64,000 nt of DNA. It comes from Paracoccaceae bacterium. Lineage in GTDB: Bacteria > Pseudomonadota > Alphaproteobacteria > Rhodobacterales > Rhodobacteraceae. The first letter of the stretch is position 1; every line of letters starts with the position of its first letter. Made by a program: the position numbers and the translations under genes. Below, in pieces: positions 55,537 through 64,000 of the stretch. The notes beneath the pieces were generated by a model. The model searched no databases. It worked only from the letters and a program-made list of their open reading frames with translations, and had not been told where the DNA came from. The stretch spans positions 1,691,392 to 1,755,391 of the forward strand of contig SDAL01000001.1 of NCBI GenBank assembly GCA_004153385.1, written 5' to 3'.

Positions 55537-57600
55537 ATGTTCTGGAAATCAAAAACGCAATCCGCCGCCGCGGCATTGAGCCGGGAGTTGCAGGCCTTCA
55601 AAAATGCGCATGCTGTGGCGCGGGTCAGCTTGACGGGGGATTTTATCGAGGTGAACGACAAGTTCGCCCATACACTGGGGATGATCGCGCAGGACGCTGT
55701 AACCCATAACTACCTTGATATTGTACGTGAAAAAGATCGGGCTGATCCTGATTATCTGGATATCTGGGAGCGCTTGGGCCGGGGCGAGACGGTCAATAAA
55801 ATCGTGCCTCGATTGTCTCTATCCGGTCAGGAGGTCTGGTTCGATGCGACCTATTCACCGGTGCTTGATGCCGACGGGAAGACCGATCATGTGTTGATCG
55901 CCGGACATGACATCACGAATTTTCACCTGCGCAGGCGCGACAACCGCAGTCAGGTGGATGCGGTGAGGCGGTCGATGGCGGTGATCGAGTTCGATCTAGA
56001 CGGCACCATTCTGAACGCAAACCAGCTGTTTCTGGATACGGTCGGCTACAGTCTGGAAGAACTGGTTGGCAAGCATCACGCGATTTTCATGCCAAAGGGC
56101 GAAGATAAAACGCCTGAATACCATGCGCTGTGGAAAACGCTGGCCAACGGCGGTTCGTCGAGCGGTCTGGTACAACGCATCACGAAATCGGGGGAGCCGT
56201 GCTGGCTGCAGGCGACTTATGAATGTTTGATCGATCCTGAAGGCCGCCCGTTCAAGGTGGTGAAATATGCCTTTGACACGACGGAGGCTTGCAATATGGC
56301 GGCCGATGCCAAGGGAAAACTGGACGCCATCCAGAAGGTGCAGGCGGTGATCGAGTTTGATCCGCAGGGCAACATTGTTCATGCAAACGACATATTCTGC
56401 AAGGTATTGGGGTATGAAGATACGGAGCTGAAAGGCCGCCATCACAGGTTGTTTGTCACGCGCGAATTTTACGAAAGTCCGGCCTATACGGAATTCTGGT
56501 CCGCGCTTCGTGCCGGACATGCGCAGGACGGGGAATTTATCCGGATCGCCAAAGATGGCAGCAATGTCTATATTCGCGCAAGCTACAATCCGATCCGTGA
56601 TGCGTCGGGCCGTGTGGTGAAAATCGTCAAATTTGCAGTAGATACTACGGCGTTCGTGCGCACGAACAATGAAATGGAAGCGGCGCTGAACCAGTTGGCC
56701 TCCGGTGATCTGCGCGCGCGCGTGCAAAATAATCTGGGGGACTTCGACCAGCTTCGCGTGCAGTTCAACAGCGCGGTCGAACGGATCGAACAAGTGGTCT
56801 TGGCAGTGCTGCAGCAAAGCGGTGAGATTAACGAAGAGGCGGCCTCCATTAACTCCGGCACGCTGGAATTGTCGCGCCGCACAGAGCAACAGGCGGCCAC
56901 ACTGGAGGAAAGTGCCGCAGCCCTTGAACAGCTGACAAGCTCGGTCAAATCGGCTGCCGATATGACCCTTACGGCACGCGAGCAGGCGCAAAACGCCAAG
57001 ACGCAGTCCGAACGCTCCAGTGTGGTGGTAGGCGACGCCGTCGAGGCGATGAGTGCGATTGCGCAAAGTTCCCAATCGATCTCCCGCATTACCTCCGTGA
57101 TTGACGACATCGCGTTCCAGACAAACCTTCTGGCACTTAACGCGGGCGTGGAGGCTGCGCGGGCAGGCGAGGCCGGACGTGGATTTGCGGTGGTGGCTTC
57201 GGAGGTCCGTGGGCTTGCCCAAAGATCATCGGATGCGGCGCGCGAGATTGCCCAGTTGATTCAGGCCTCCACCACGCAGGTGGACCGCGGGGTGGATCTG
57301 GTCGGGCAGGCCGGGGGGGCGCTGCGTTCGATTGATGAGGCGGTGACAGGTATCCGCGACTCGATCCGTCAGATTGCGTCTTCTGCACAAGAGCAAAGCA
57401 ACGGGTTGTCGGAAATGAACCACGCTGTCAGCGATCTGGATCGTGCCACGCAGCAAAACGCCGCTATGGCCGAGGAGACTTCTGCCGCGGTGCAGATGCT
57501 GCGCAACGGGATCAGCTCCATGGCCGAAGACGTTGGATATTTCAAATGCGGAAGCCTTCTTACCAAAGAGGCGGCTTTGCCGGAGCGCTTGGCCGGATAG
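55537..57600 (+). CDS. Soluble methyl-accepting chemotaxis protein with three PAS domains
   Basis: This 687-residue chemoreceptor has no transmembrane segment or signal peptide. Three PAS domains lie at about 25-125, 145-245 and 268-368. The second and third are similar to each other (IEFDLDGTILNAN.. and IEFDPQGNIVHAN..). A short HAMP-like linker (about 380-410, LASGDLRARV) leads to the signalling coiled coil with hairpin tip QTNLLALNAGVEAARAGE. It lacks a C-terminal CheR-tether pentapeptide. It probably senses redox or an intracellular ligand through bound cofactor. AAGGAG precedes the ATG. It is followed, 42 bases later, by a sensory pair. Confidence 0.92.
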   Translation: MFWKSKTQSAAAALSRELQAFKNAHAVARVSLTGDFIEVNDKFAHTLGMIAQDAVTHNYLDIVREKDRADPDYLDIWERLGRGETVNKIVPRLSLSGQEVWFDATYSPVLDADGKTDHVLIAGHDITNFHLRRRDNRSQVDAVRRSMAVIEFDLDGTILNANQLFLDTVGYSLEELVGKHHAIFMPKGEDKTPEYHALWKTLANGGSSSGLVQRITKSGEPCWLQATYECLIDPEGRPFKVVKYAFDTTEACNMAADAKGKLDAIQKVQAVIEFDPQGNIVHANDIFCKVLGYEDTELKGRHHRLFVTREFYESPAYTEFWSALRAGHAQDGEFIRIAKDGSNVYIRASYNPIRDASGRVVKIVKFAVDTTAFVRTNNEMEAALNQLASGDLRARVQNNLGDFDQLRVQFNSAVERIEQVVLAVLQQSGEINEEAASINSGTLELSRRTEQQAATLEESAAALEQLTSSVKSAADMTLTAREQAQNAKTQSERSSVVVGDAVEAMSAIAQSSQSISRITSVIDDIAFQTNLLALNAGVEAARAGEAGRGFAVVASEVRGLAQRSSDAAREIAQLIQASTTQVDRGVDLVGQAGGALRSIDEAVTGIRDSIRQIASSAQEQSNGLSEMNHAVSDLDRATQQNAAMAEETSAAVQMLRNGISSMAEDVGYFKCGSLLTKEAALPERLAG

Positions 57601-57642
57601 GCCGAGCTTTCATATCAATCATGGAAATGGGATCACAGCATA

Positions 57643-58134
57643 ATGGGCCGTATTCTATCTATTCTAACAGTCGTTTGTGCCTGCCTCGCCATTGGAGGCG
57701 TTCGCGCGCCCGCCAGTGCGCACGAACCTGAGCCCTTGCTGACCTTCGTGAACGGATCTGCCGTGCATGTGGAGCTGGATCTGGAAGATCTGGAGGATTT
57801 GCCTGTCGGACAGTTCACAACGACTACAATTTGGACAGATGGCCCGCAAACCTACGAGGGCGTATTTTTGCATGATTTGCTGGCCTATTTCAACGTAACC
57901 GAGGGCGAGATCCGCGTCACTGCGGTGAATGATTACAGTGTTTCGATGCCGGTCACAGAGCTGCGCGACCAAGAGGCACTTTTGGCGTTTAAACGGAATG
58001 GAAAAATCATGTCTATGCGCCAGAAGGGGCCGCTTTGGATTGTTTACCCGTATGATAATAATACAAACTTACAAAACGAGATCGTTTATTCGCGTAGCGT
58101 CTGGCAGGTCGTGCGCCTTGATGTGCTAGGATAG
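57643..58134 (+). CDS. Secreted molybdopterin-oxidoreductase-fold protein, partner of hybrid kinase
   Basis: This 163-residue periplasmic protein has a signal peptide (core ILTVVCACLAIGGV, cleavage near ASAHEP). The mature part resembles small sulfite-oxidase-fold domains: GQFTTTTIWTDGPQTYEGVFLHDLL, ITAVNDYSVSMP-type strand and GPLWIVYPYD. Such short forms lack much of the cofactor pocket, and the catalytic Cys of true sulfite oxidases is absent. It starts 14 bases before the hybrid kinase gene, so it is probably a ligand-binding partner of that sensor, not an enzyme. Confidence 0.7.
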   Translation: MGRILSILTVVCACLAIGGVRAPASAHEPEPLLTFVNGSAVHVELDLEDLEDLPVGQFTTTTIWTDGPQTYEGVFLHDLLAYFNVTEGEIRVTAVNDYSVSMPVTELRDQEALLAFKRNGKIMSMRQKGPLWIVYPYDNNTNLQNEIVYSRSVWQVVRLDVLG

Positions 58135-58148
58135 GGTTTCGGCGCGCC

Positions 58149-60326
58149 ATGGCAGGACTGGTTGAAATCATACTGGCACGCAAAGTATGGCGAAGACTGG
58201 CGGTGCTGGTGTTGGCAGCTATCGTGATCTTGTGTCTTAGTGGTGTATATCGCTATGGGCGGGACGTGAAACGGGAAATCGATCTGCTTGCCATCGCGAA
58301 TTCTGACAGCCAGCAATGGTCGCTCGCCCAGCTGGAGGTCGAATACAACCGGATGCGGGTCGCGCTGCTCACCATTGGAAATGCGAATTCCGATCTGTTC
58401 CAGCAGCGTTTCGACATTTTCTATAGCCGTCTTCAAACAGTTTTGCATGGCTATGCCTTCGAGAGCATCAATACCCAGTTACAATCGGCAGAAGCGATTG
58501 GACAGCTCCGAGATTTTCTGGATAGAACCGCAGAAAAGGTTGATAGCGGCAAATTGCTTGACCGGGCAGATTTCGAACAAATCCTGCGAGAGGCTAACGC
58601 ACTCGAACACGGCATCCGGACATTGTCCTTGCAGGGCATGAGCGTTTTTGTAAAAAATTCGAAAGTTCAGCGCGAAGAGGTGTTTCTGGCGCTGGTCAAG
58701 CTCTCGTTGCTGACGGGACTGTTGATCACCTTGATGTGTCTGGCAGTGGTGGCCCTGTCGCTTATGTGGCGGTTCGGGCGTGCGCAGACCCGATCATTAC
58801 ATGACACTTTGGTCAGGTTGGCAGCGGTGGTGGACACATCGCTTGATGCGATCATCGTGGCGGATGCTCAAATGCGGGTGATCGAATTCAACAGCGCCGC
58901 AGAGCTGATTTTCAAGATTGACCGGGCCCCTGCACTGGGACGATCCTTGCACGACTTTGTGGAACTCGGGCAAGCGCCAGTTCTGGGGCAGGGGTTGGTG
59001 CAGCGCCCGGGTTTGCGGGCGCATGGCGCAGCCTTTCCGGCAGAGCTTTCGATACAAACGGCCATGATCGGCCAGGGCCTTATACATGTCGTATATCTTC
59101 GAGATATCTCTGCGCGGATTGCGCAAGAGCGCGAGTTGGTCGCGGCCCGTGATCGCGCGTTGGCCGGTGAGCGTGCAAAGGCGCGATTTGTGGCGGTCAT
59201 CAGCCACGAACTGCGCACACCGCTCAACGGTTTGTTAGGTATGCTGGACTTGATCCGTACCACCGATTTGTCGCCGCTGCAGTCGGAATATACCGAAGCG
59301 ATGGAGCATTCTGGTATGGTCCTTTTGCATCACGTAAATGATGTCTTGGATGTGGAGCGGCTGGACGCGGGCAAGCTTACGTTTGTCAAACAACCCTTCA
59401 AGCCGCTGCGGCTGGCGCAGCAAATTGCACAAGCACAAAAAATGTCTGCAAAACGGCGGGGCAACGATATTTTGGTGGAATCTGAAAGCCCGTTGCCAGA
59501 CGTATTGGGTGATGCAGCGCGGCTACGCCAAATCATTGTGAATCTGCTCGGAAATGCGATCAAATTCACCGAAAATGGCACCATTCGTCTTGTTTTGCGT
59601 TATGATCAAGAAGAGGAGCGCTTGACGATACGGGTGATCGATACCGGCATGGGGATCGCGCCAGAGGACCGTGCACGTATTTTTGAGGATTTTGTAACGG
59701 TGGATGGGGCGCCCAATCGTGATATCTCCGGTACGGGGCTTGGACTTGGAATCGTGCGGCGATTGATTTTTGCCATGGGGGGCAACATAGGCGTCGATGA
59801 GGCGCCGGGCGGCGGCGCGGCATTCTGGATTACTCTGCCTGCGACAGTCGCCCCCGCCGGTGAGAAAAAACCGTCGGCAAAGGCTTTGGTACCAGTGCGC
59901 GACGGTCCGCCACTTCGTATCTTAATTGTTGAAGATAACGCTCTTAATCGTCGGGTTTTACAAGAAATGTTACGCCAAGGCGGACATGAAATCGCCTCTG
60001 CAACCAATGGACAAGAGGGGGTGGAGGCGGCCCGAAAGCAGCGGTTTGATCTTATCTTGATGGATCTGAATATGCCTGTGCTGAACGGAATGGCTGCCAC
60101 AAAAATCCTGCGCGCGCAGCCCGGCCCCAATCAACACAGTGCGATCGTGGCGGTGACCGCAAATGTTTTGCCAAAGGCTGTGGCCGAATTGGTAGAGGCC
60201 GGATGTGACCGTGTGGTGAGCAAACCGATCACCCGCGCGATTTTGTATCAGGCGTTAGGGGCGGCGGATGCACGTGCGGGCATCGGTACCGCCACGCCAT
60301 TCCCGCAGAAACAGACCCATGGGTAG
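58149..60326 (+). CDS. Hybrid sensor histidine kinase (PAS, HisKA, HATPase, receiver)
   Basis: This 725-residue membrane sensor has TM1 at about 17-35, a helical periplasmic domain to about 180, TM2 at about 183-205, then a PAS domain (220-325). HisKA follows with His353 in VISHELRTPLNG. The ATPase has NAIKF, DTGMGIAPEDRARIFE and GTGLGLGI. The C-terminal receiver has ILIVEDNALNRRVL and phosphoacceptor Asp639 in LILMDLNMP. There is no Hpt domain, so a separate phosphotransfer protein is needed. It is co-transcribed with the secreted partner and perhaps the upstream chemoreceptor. Confidence 0.92.
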   Translation: MAGLVEIILARKVWRRLAVLVLAAIVILCLSGVYRYGRDVKREIDLLAIANSDSQQWSLAQLEVEYNRMRVALLTIGNANSDLFQQRFDIFYSRLQTVLHGYAFESINTQLQSAEAIGQLRDFLDRTAEKVDSGKLLDRADFEQILREANALEHGIRTLSLQGMSVFVKNSKVQREEVFLALVKLSLLTGLLITLMCLAVVALSLMWRFGRAQTRSLHDTLVRLAAVVDTSLDAIIVADAQMRVIEFNSAAELIFKIDRAPALGRSLHDFVELGQAPVLGQGLVQRPGLRAHGAAFPAELSIQTAMIGQGLIHVVYLRDISARIAQERELVAARDRALAGERAKARFVAVISHELRTPLNGLLGMLDLIRTTDLSPLQSEYTEAMEHSGMVLLHHVNDVLDVERLDAGKLTFVKQPFKPLRLAQQIAQAQKMSAKRRGNDILVESESPLPDVLGDAARLRQIIVNLLGNAIKFTENGTIRLVLRYDQEEERLTIRVIDTGMGIAPEDRARIFEDFVTVDGAPNRDISGTGLGLGIVRRLIFAMGGNIGVDEAPGGGAAFWITLPATVAPAGEKKPSAKALVPVRDGPPLRILIVEDNALNRRVLQEMLRQGGHEIASATNGQEGVEAARKQRFDLILMDLNMPVLNGMAATKILRAQPGPNQHSAIVAVTANVLPKAVAELVEAGCDRVVSKPITRAILYQALGAADARAGIGTATPFPQKQTHG

Positions 60327-60489
60327 ACGAAAGTAAATCTTTGGAATGAGCTCAAGTTCATCCCTTCCTCTAATTTTGCCATTATTGCTTTGCGCCCTGA
60401 CAACTGGACCGTTTGGCACGTGAGTTGTCGGCTAAGTTTTTCTTCGCTGGGAGCGGCGCGAAAACGCATGAAAACATTGAAGTTTACGG

Positions 60490-60720
60490 AGACGTGGAAG
60501 ACACGCCAGTGTCGGAAATCGGCCGCAAGGCGCGGACCAGCCACACGACCTCCTTCAACTGGAGCAAGGTGGCGCAGCAAACAGTCTGGGGGAGCGTTCG
60601 CCCGCCGATCGCTATACGGCAGGTTGCTGCCAGATGAGATGCGCTGGCTCAACGCGCCCAGACGAGAATGCTCGGCTGAAGAAGATCGTGACCGTTCGCA
60701 CTTGGATCGGGAGATGATGA
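60490..60720 (+). pseudogene. IS3 orfA remnant (DNA-binding subunit)
   Basis: The HTH part (VSEIGRKARTSHTTSFNWSK) and the leucine-zipper part (YGRLLPDEMRWL.., then ENARLKKIV in a third frame, then LDREMM) are recognisable. At least three frame changes separate them. Confidence 0.8.
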
Positions 60721-60959
60721 GCCAGCGGGCACCACCGGCCCGACGACGCCCGCGAAGGACGGTATCCGCCGAAAGCGTGTTGGCCTGCTGACGTGAGCCG
60801 GTGATGACTGCGGGCTCACACCGGCCGGAGACGCGCGCTGCTTCGTGCGATGTGCATCGATCCGCTGCGTGCCGATCCTAAGGGATTGTGGAGCCTTTCG
60901 ACTGGACGCCTCCTTGTTTTGCCACACATCCCGGCGCATCGAGCAGGCGGCTATCGAGC

Positions 60960-61660
60960 GACGGATCGAGGAGATTGCGAAAACCCGTGTGCGCGATGGT
61001 TCCAAGCGTTCTACGTACTGCTGACAGACGCGGGCTGGAAGCAACATGTAGAAGATCCGAAATATTTACAATGAGTTGGGCTTACAGCTTAGGAACCCGC
61101 ACCCTAAAGCAGCCGGTCAAGACCACGCTAGGCGAAGACGCAAGTCTGCCGGTCGACCCGAACGATGTCCGGGCGATGGACATCGGTTACGACCAGCGCG
61201 CCCTTGGCAAGACGTTCCGCATCCTGACTATTTTAGACACGCATACGCGCTTGTGTCCGGCCAGTGATCCGCGGTTCAGCTATCGGGATAAATACATCGT
61301 GCAGAGGCTTGAGCGGGTCTGAGGGCGGATCGGCGAGGCAAAGACGATCAGGGTCGACAACGGTCGCCAATTCATGCCCCGCGACCTTTGTCGGTCTATG
61401 CCAGGACGTTACACTGGGCGTCTCATGGCCGGAAAAGCGCACAGATGAGCGGGTTGATTTTGGGTCAGGGCACACAATCCTCCGGACCGGTTTCCGATCC
61501 CTACTCACATTCAACGGCAAGCTATGGGCAGAGGGTGTGAACGCATGTTGGTTCATAAGCTTTGCGGATGCCCGCAGAAAGCTGGGGGGATTGGCGTAGG
61601 CACGACACGGCAGACAGACCGCACAGCGTGATCGCGGACACAGTCGCGGGCGCCATTCAT
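60960..61660 (+). pseudogene. IS3 orfB remnant (DDE transposase)
   Basis: The integrase core survives in pieces. The first Asp lies in AMDIGYD and the second in VDNGRQF after an in-frame stop at 61320. The Glu region is scrambled before FNGKLWAEGVNACWFISFADARRKL. Nonsense and frameshift mutations make it non-functional. Confidence 0.82.
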
Positions 61661-61665
61661 TATCC

Positions 61666-62394
61666 CGATGGCGTCACCAGCGCATCATTCATGAAAGAGC
61701 ACAAAAAATCAAGCGTCGGGCGGTCCAAATCTGGGGAGCAGCGCATATCATCGCCCGCAATAGTGCTGTTTGTTTTAAACAAGGGGGCAGGGCCAAGACA
61801 TATTGTAAAATGTGATTATGTTAATCGCTATTTTTACTGCAATTCGATTATGAAAGAATGCAATTTTTAGATATAATTGTTGGAATGTATCATAATTGCG
61901 GTCAATTATGAAATATGCGGCTTTTCCAATCGGCCTCCTGCCTCAGATCGGTGTCTCCCTTCGGCGGCCATAATGGGTCAGCTTTATGCATCTTCAAATA
62001 TATTTTATTGCATGTGTTTTAGGCGGCGATGTGAACGCAGTTTTCTGTTCGACCGGGACATCATTTATAGTCGACATATCTTCCTTTTGCCATTGCGCAG
62101 TCACGCGATTGGGGCCTTGCCACCTCCGGCTTCGGGGTGGGGTGCCAACACGGCCAAGGCTGCACCAAGGGAAAGGAGGGTCGGTTTTGCGTCCTGCAAT
62201 GGTGTGTTATATCACCCGGACGCGGCACGCTGCTGCGGTTTTGGATCTTGTTTGTATTGACAAAATTCAAGCTGGTGACGGAATACGTCTGCGCTATGTC
62301 GAATTTTTAGGGTTGGTCTGGCGGTGACAGGCTAACACCGTATGGATGAAAAACCGCCCGTTGTCTGCGGCGGGACAACGAAGGGAGACGCGCC
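61666..62394. other. Gap between the IS remnant and etfB
   Basis: About 730 bases with no supportable gene. The first 300 bases are AT-rich. A GC hairpin (about 62119-62141, CCACCTC/GGGGTGG) has no T run. The etfBA promoter should be near 62230-62340. Confidence 0.4.
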
Positions 62395-63152
62395 ATGAAG
62401 GTTTTGGTACCTGTTAAACGCGTGATTGATTACAACGTTAAGGTTCGCGTCAAGGCGGACGGTACGGGTGTTGATCTTGCGAATGTAAAGATGTCGATGA
62501 ACCCGTTTGACGAGATCGCGGTGGAAGAGGCGATCCGTCTGAAGGAAAAAGGCGTGGCCAGCGAGGTTGTGGTCGTGTCGATCGGCGTGAAGCAAGCGCA
62601 GGATGTTTTGCGCACGGCGCTTGCGATGGGCGCGGATCGCGCGATCCTGATCGAGGCGGCCGATGACGTCCATCAGGATATAGAGCCTCTGGCGGTGGCC
62701 AAATTGCTGGCCAAGGTTGTGGCCGACGAAGCGCCCGGCCTTGTGATTGCAGGCAAGCAGGCGATCGACAACGATATGAACGCGACGGGCCAGATGCTGG
62801 CGGCGTTGTTGGGATGGGGTCAGGCCACGTTTGCCTCCAGCCTCGAGATCACCGGGGAGCAAGCCACTGTCACCCGCGAGGTTGACGGCGGCCTGCAAAC
62901 CGTGCGGGTGAAGCTGCCTGCGATCGTGACGGCGGATCTGCGGTTGAACGAGCCGCGCTATGCATCGCTTCCCAACATTATGAAAGCCAAGAAGAAACCG
63001 CTGGATGTCAAAACGGCGGCGGATTTCGGCGTGGATGTGACCCCGCGCCTTGAGGTGATCAAAACTACCGAGCCTGCGGGCCGCGAGGCGGGGATCATGG
63101 TCGGTTCGGTCGACGAGCTGGTGGCGAAACTGAAAGAAGCGGGGGCTGTGTG

Positions 63153-63153
<1 letters not shown>
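62395..63153 (+). CDS. etfB: Electron transfer flavoprotein beta subunit
   Basis: This 252-residue ETF small subunit binds AMP and, with EtfA, carries electrons from acyl-CoA and other dehydrogenases to ETF-ubiquinone oxidoreductase. It opens [23 protein letters not shown] with [16 protein letters not shown]. Further family segments are [31 protein letters not shown] and [20 protein letters not shown] (the recognition loop with Leu). AAGGGAG lies eight bases before the ATG. Its stop overlaps the etfA start. Confidence 0.96.

Positions 63154-64000
<847 letters not shown>

Larger units (their letters stand above)
60440..61665 (+). mobile_element. Decayed IS3-family (IS407-like) insertion sequence
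   Basis: Fragments of both transposase ORFs of an IS3-family element occur in order but in changing frames. OrfA parts are PVSEIGRKARTSHTTSFNWSK, YGRLLPDEMRWL, ENARLKKIV and LDREMM. OrfB parts are LQLRNPHPK, NDVRAMDIGYDQRALGK, RILTILDTHTRLCPASDPRFSYR, KTIRVDNGRQF, FNGKLWAEGVNACWF and DRPHSVI. Multiple frameshifts and stops rule out activity. Terminal inverted repeats were not found, so the ends are approximate. Confidence 0.85.

Noticed and set aside
61986..62327. 113-residue frame upstream of etfB
   Set aside because: No family features or ribosome site; it spans a hairpin and likely promoter DNA.

Overview
The window looks like a Rhodobacterales (Roseobacter-group) alphaproteobacterium. 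The evidence is the high GC content, a DnaA-like plasmid-type replication module with parAB, an Ehu-type compatible-solute ABC transporter, BioMNY, a TLESWSM voltage-gated sodium channel and dense transport operons. No rRNA, tRNA, phage or CRISPR array is visible. The DNA could be a chromid or megaplasmid, or a chromosome that has absorbed such a replicon. The replication and partition genes sit beside ordinary metabolic genes (aroQ, biotin uptake, etfBA) with similar base composition.

Layout. 0-5.8 kb: the end of a FrcCA-like sugar ABC transporter, an ABM-domain protein, and a siderophore receptor with an RhtX/FptX-like MFS importer. 5.8-8.2 kb: a sodium/amino-acid symporter divergent from an HTH regulator. 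8.2-11.3 kb: a four-gene Ehu-like ABC operon. 11.6-15.8 kb: ygiC-ygiB and a cytoplasmic BisC-like molybdoenzyme. 15.9-23.7 kb: a pentitol (ribitol-like) catabolic operon with AraC regulator, binding protein, ATPase, permease, ribitol-type dehydrogenase, FGGY kinase and a second SDR. 24.3-25.6 kb: a YghA-like SDR and CsbD stress proteins. 25.7-30.8 kb: a CitMHS citrate-type carrier plus a tightly overlapped response regulator, kinase and Tat-signal binding protein (TctDE-like). 30.9-31.7 kb: a NavBac channel.

32.1-35.8 kb: the replication core. A DnaA-like initiator (minus strand) is divergent from parA-parB (plus strand). The gap between them carries several dyads and TGTCCCC repeats. A 16-bp palindrome, CTTCCCCGCGGGGAAG, recurs inside parA, inside parB, twice just after parB, and in weaker form further out. 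It is read in two different reading frames inside the genes, so it looks like a DNA-level signal, most simply the ParB-binding centromere. 36-49.8 kb: aroQ, bioMNY, yghU, xylitol dehydrogenase, a PRC-barrel protein, rhlE and a complete dppABCDF operon. 50-55.4 kb: a RutG-like permease, an AT-rich stretch holding a MarR gene, and an SSS symporter with a small membrane partner. 55.5-60.3 kb: a soluble triple-PAS chemoreceptor, a secreted molybdopterin-fold protein and a hybrid histidine kinase, all co-oriented. 60.4-61.7 kb: a decayed IS3-family (IS407-like) element. 62.4-64 kb: etfB and the start of etfA.

The window is dominated by uptake systems for sugars, polyols, peptides, citrate, siderophores, biotin, uracil and compatible solutes, together with sensory genes. 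This fits a marine or plant-associated generalist. The most unusual signal is the palindrome family embedded in the partition genes.
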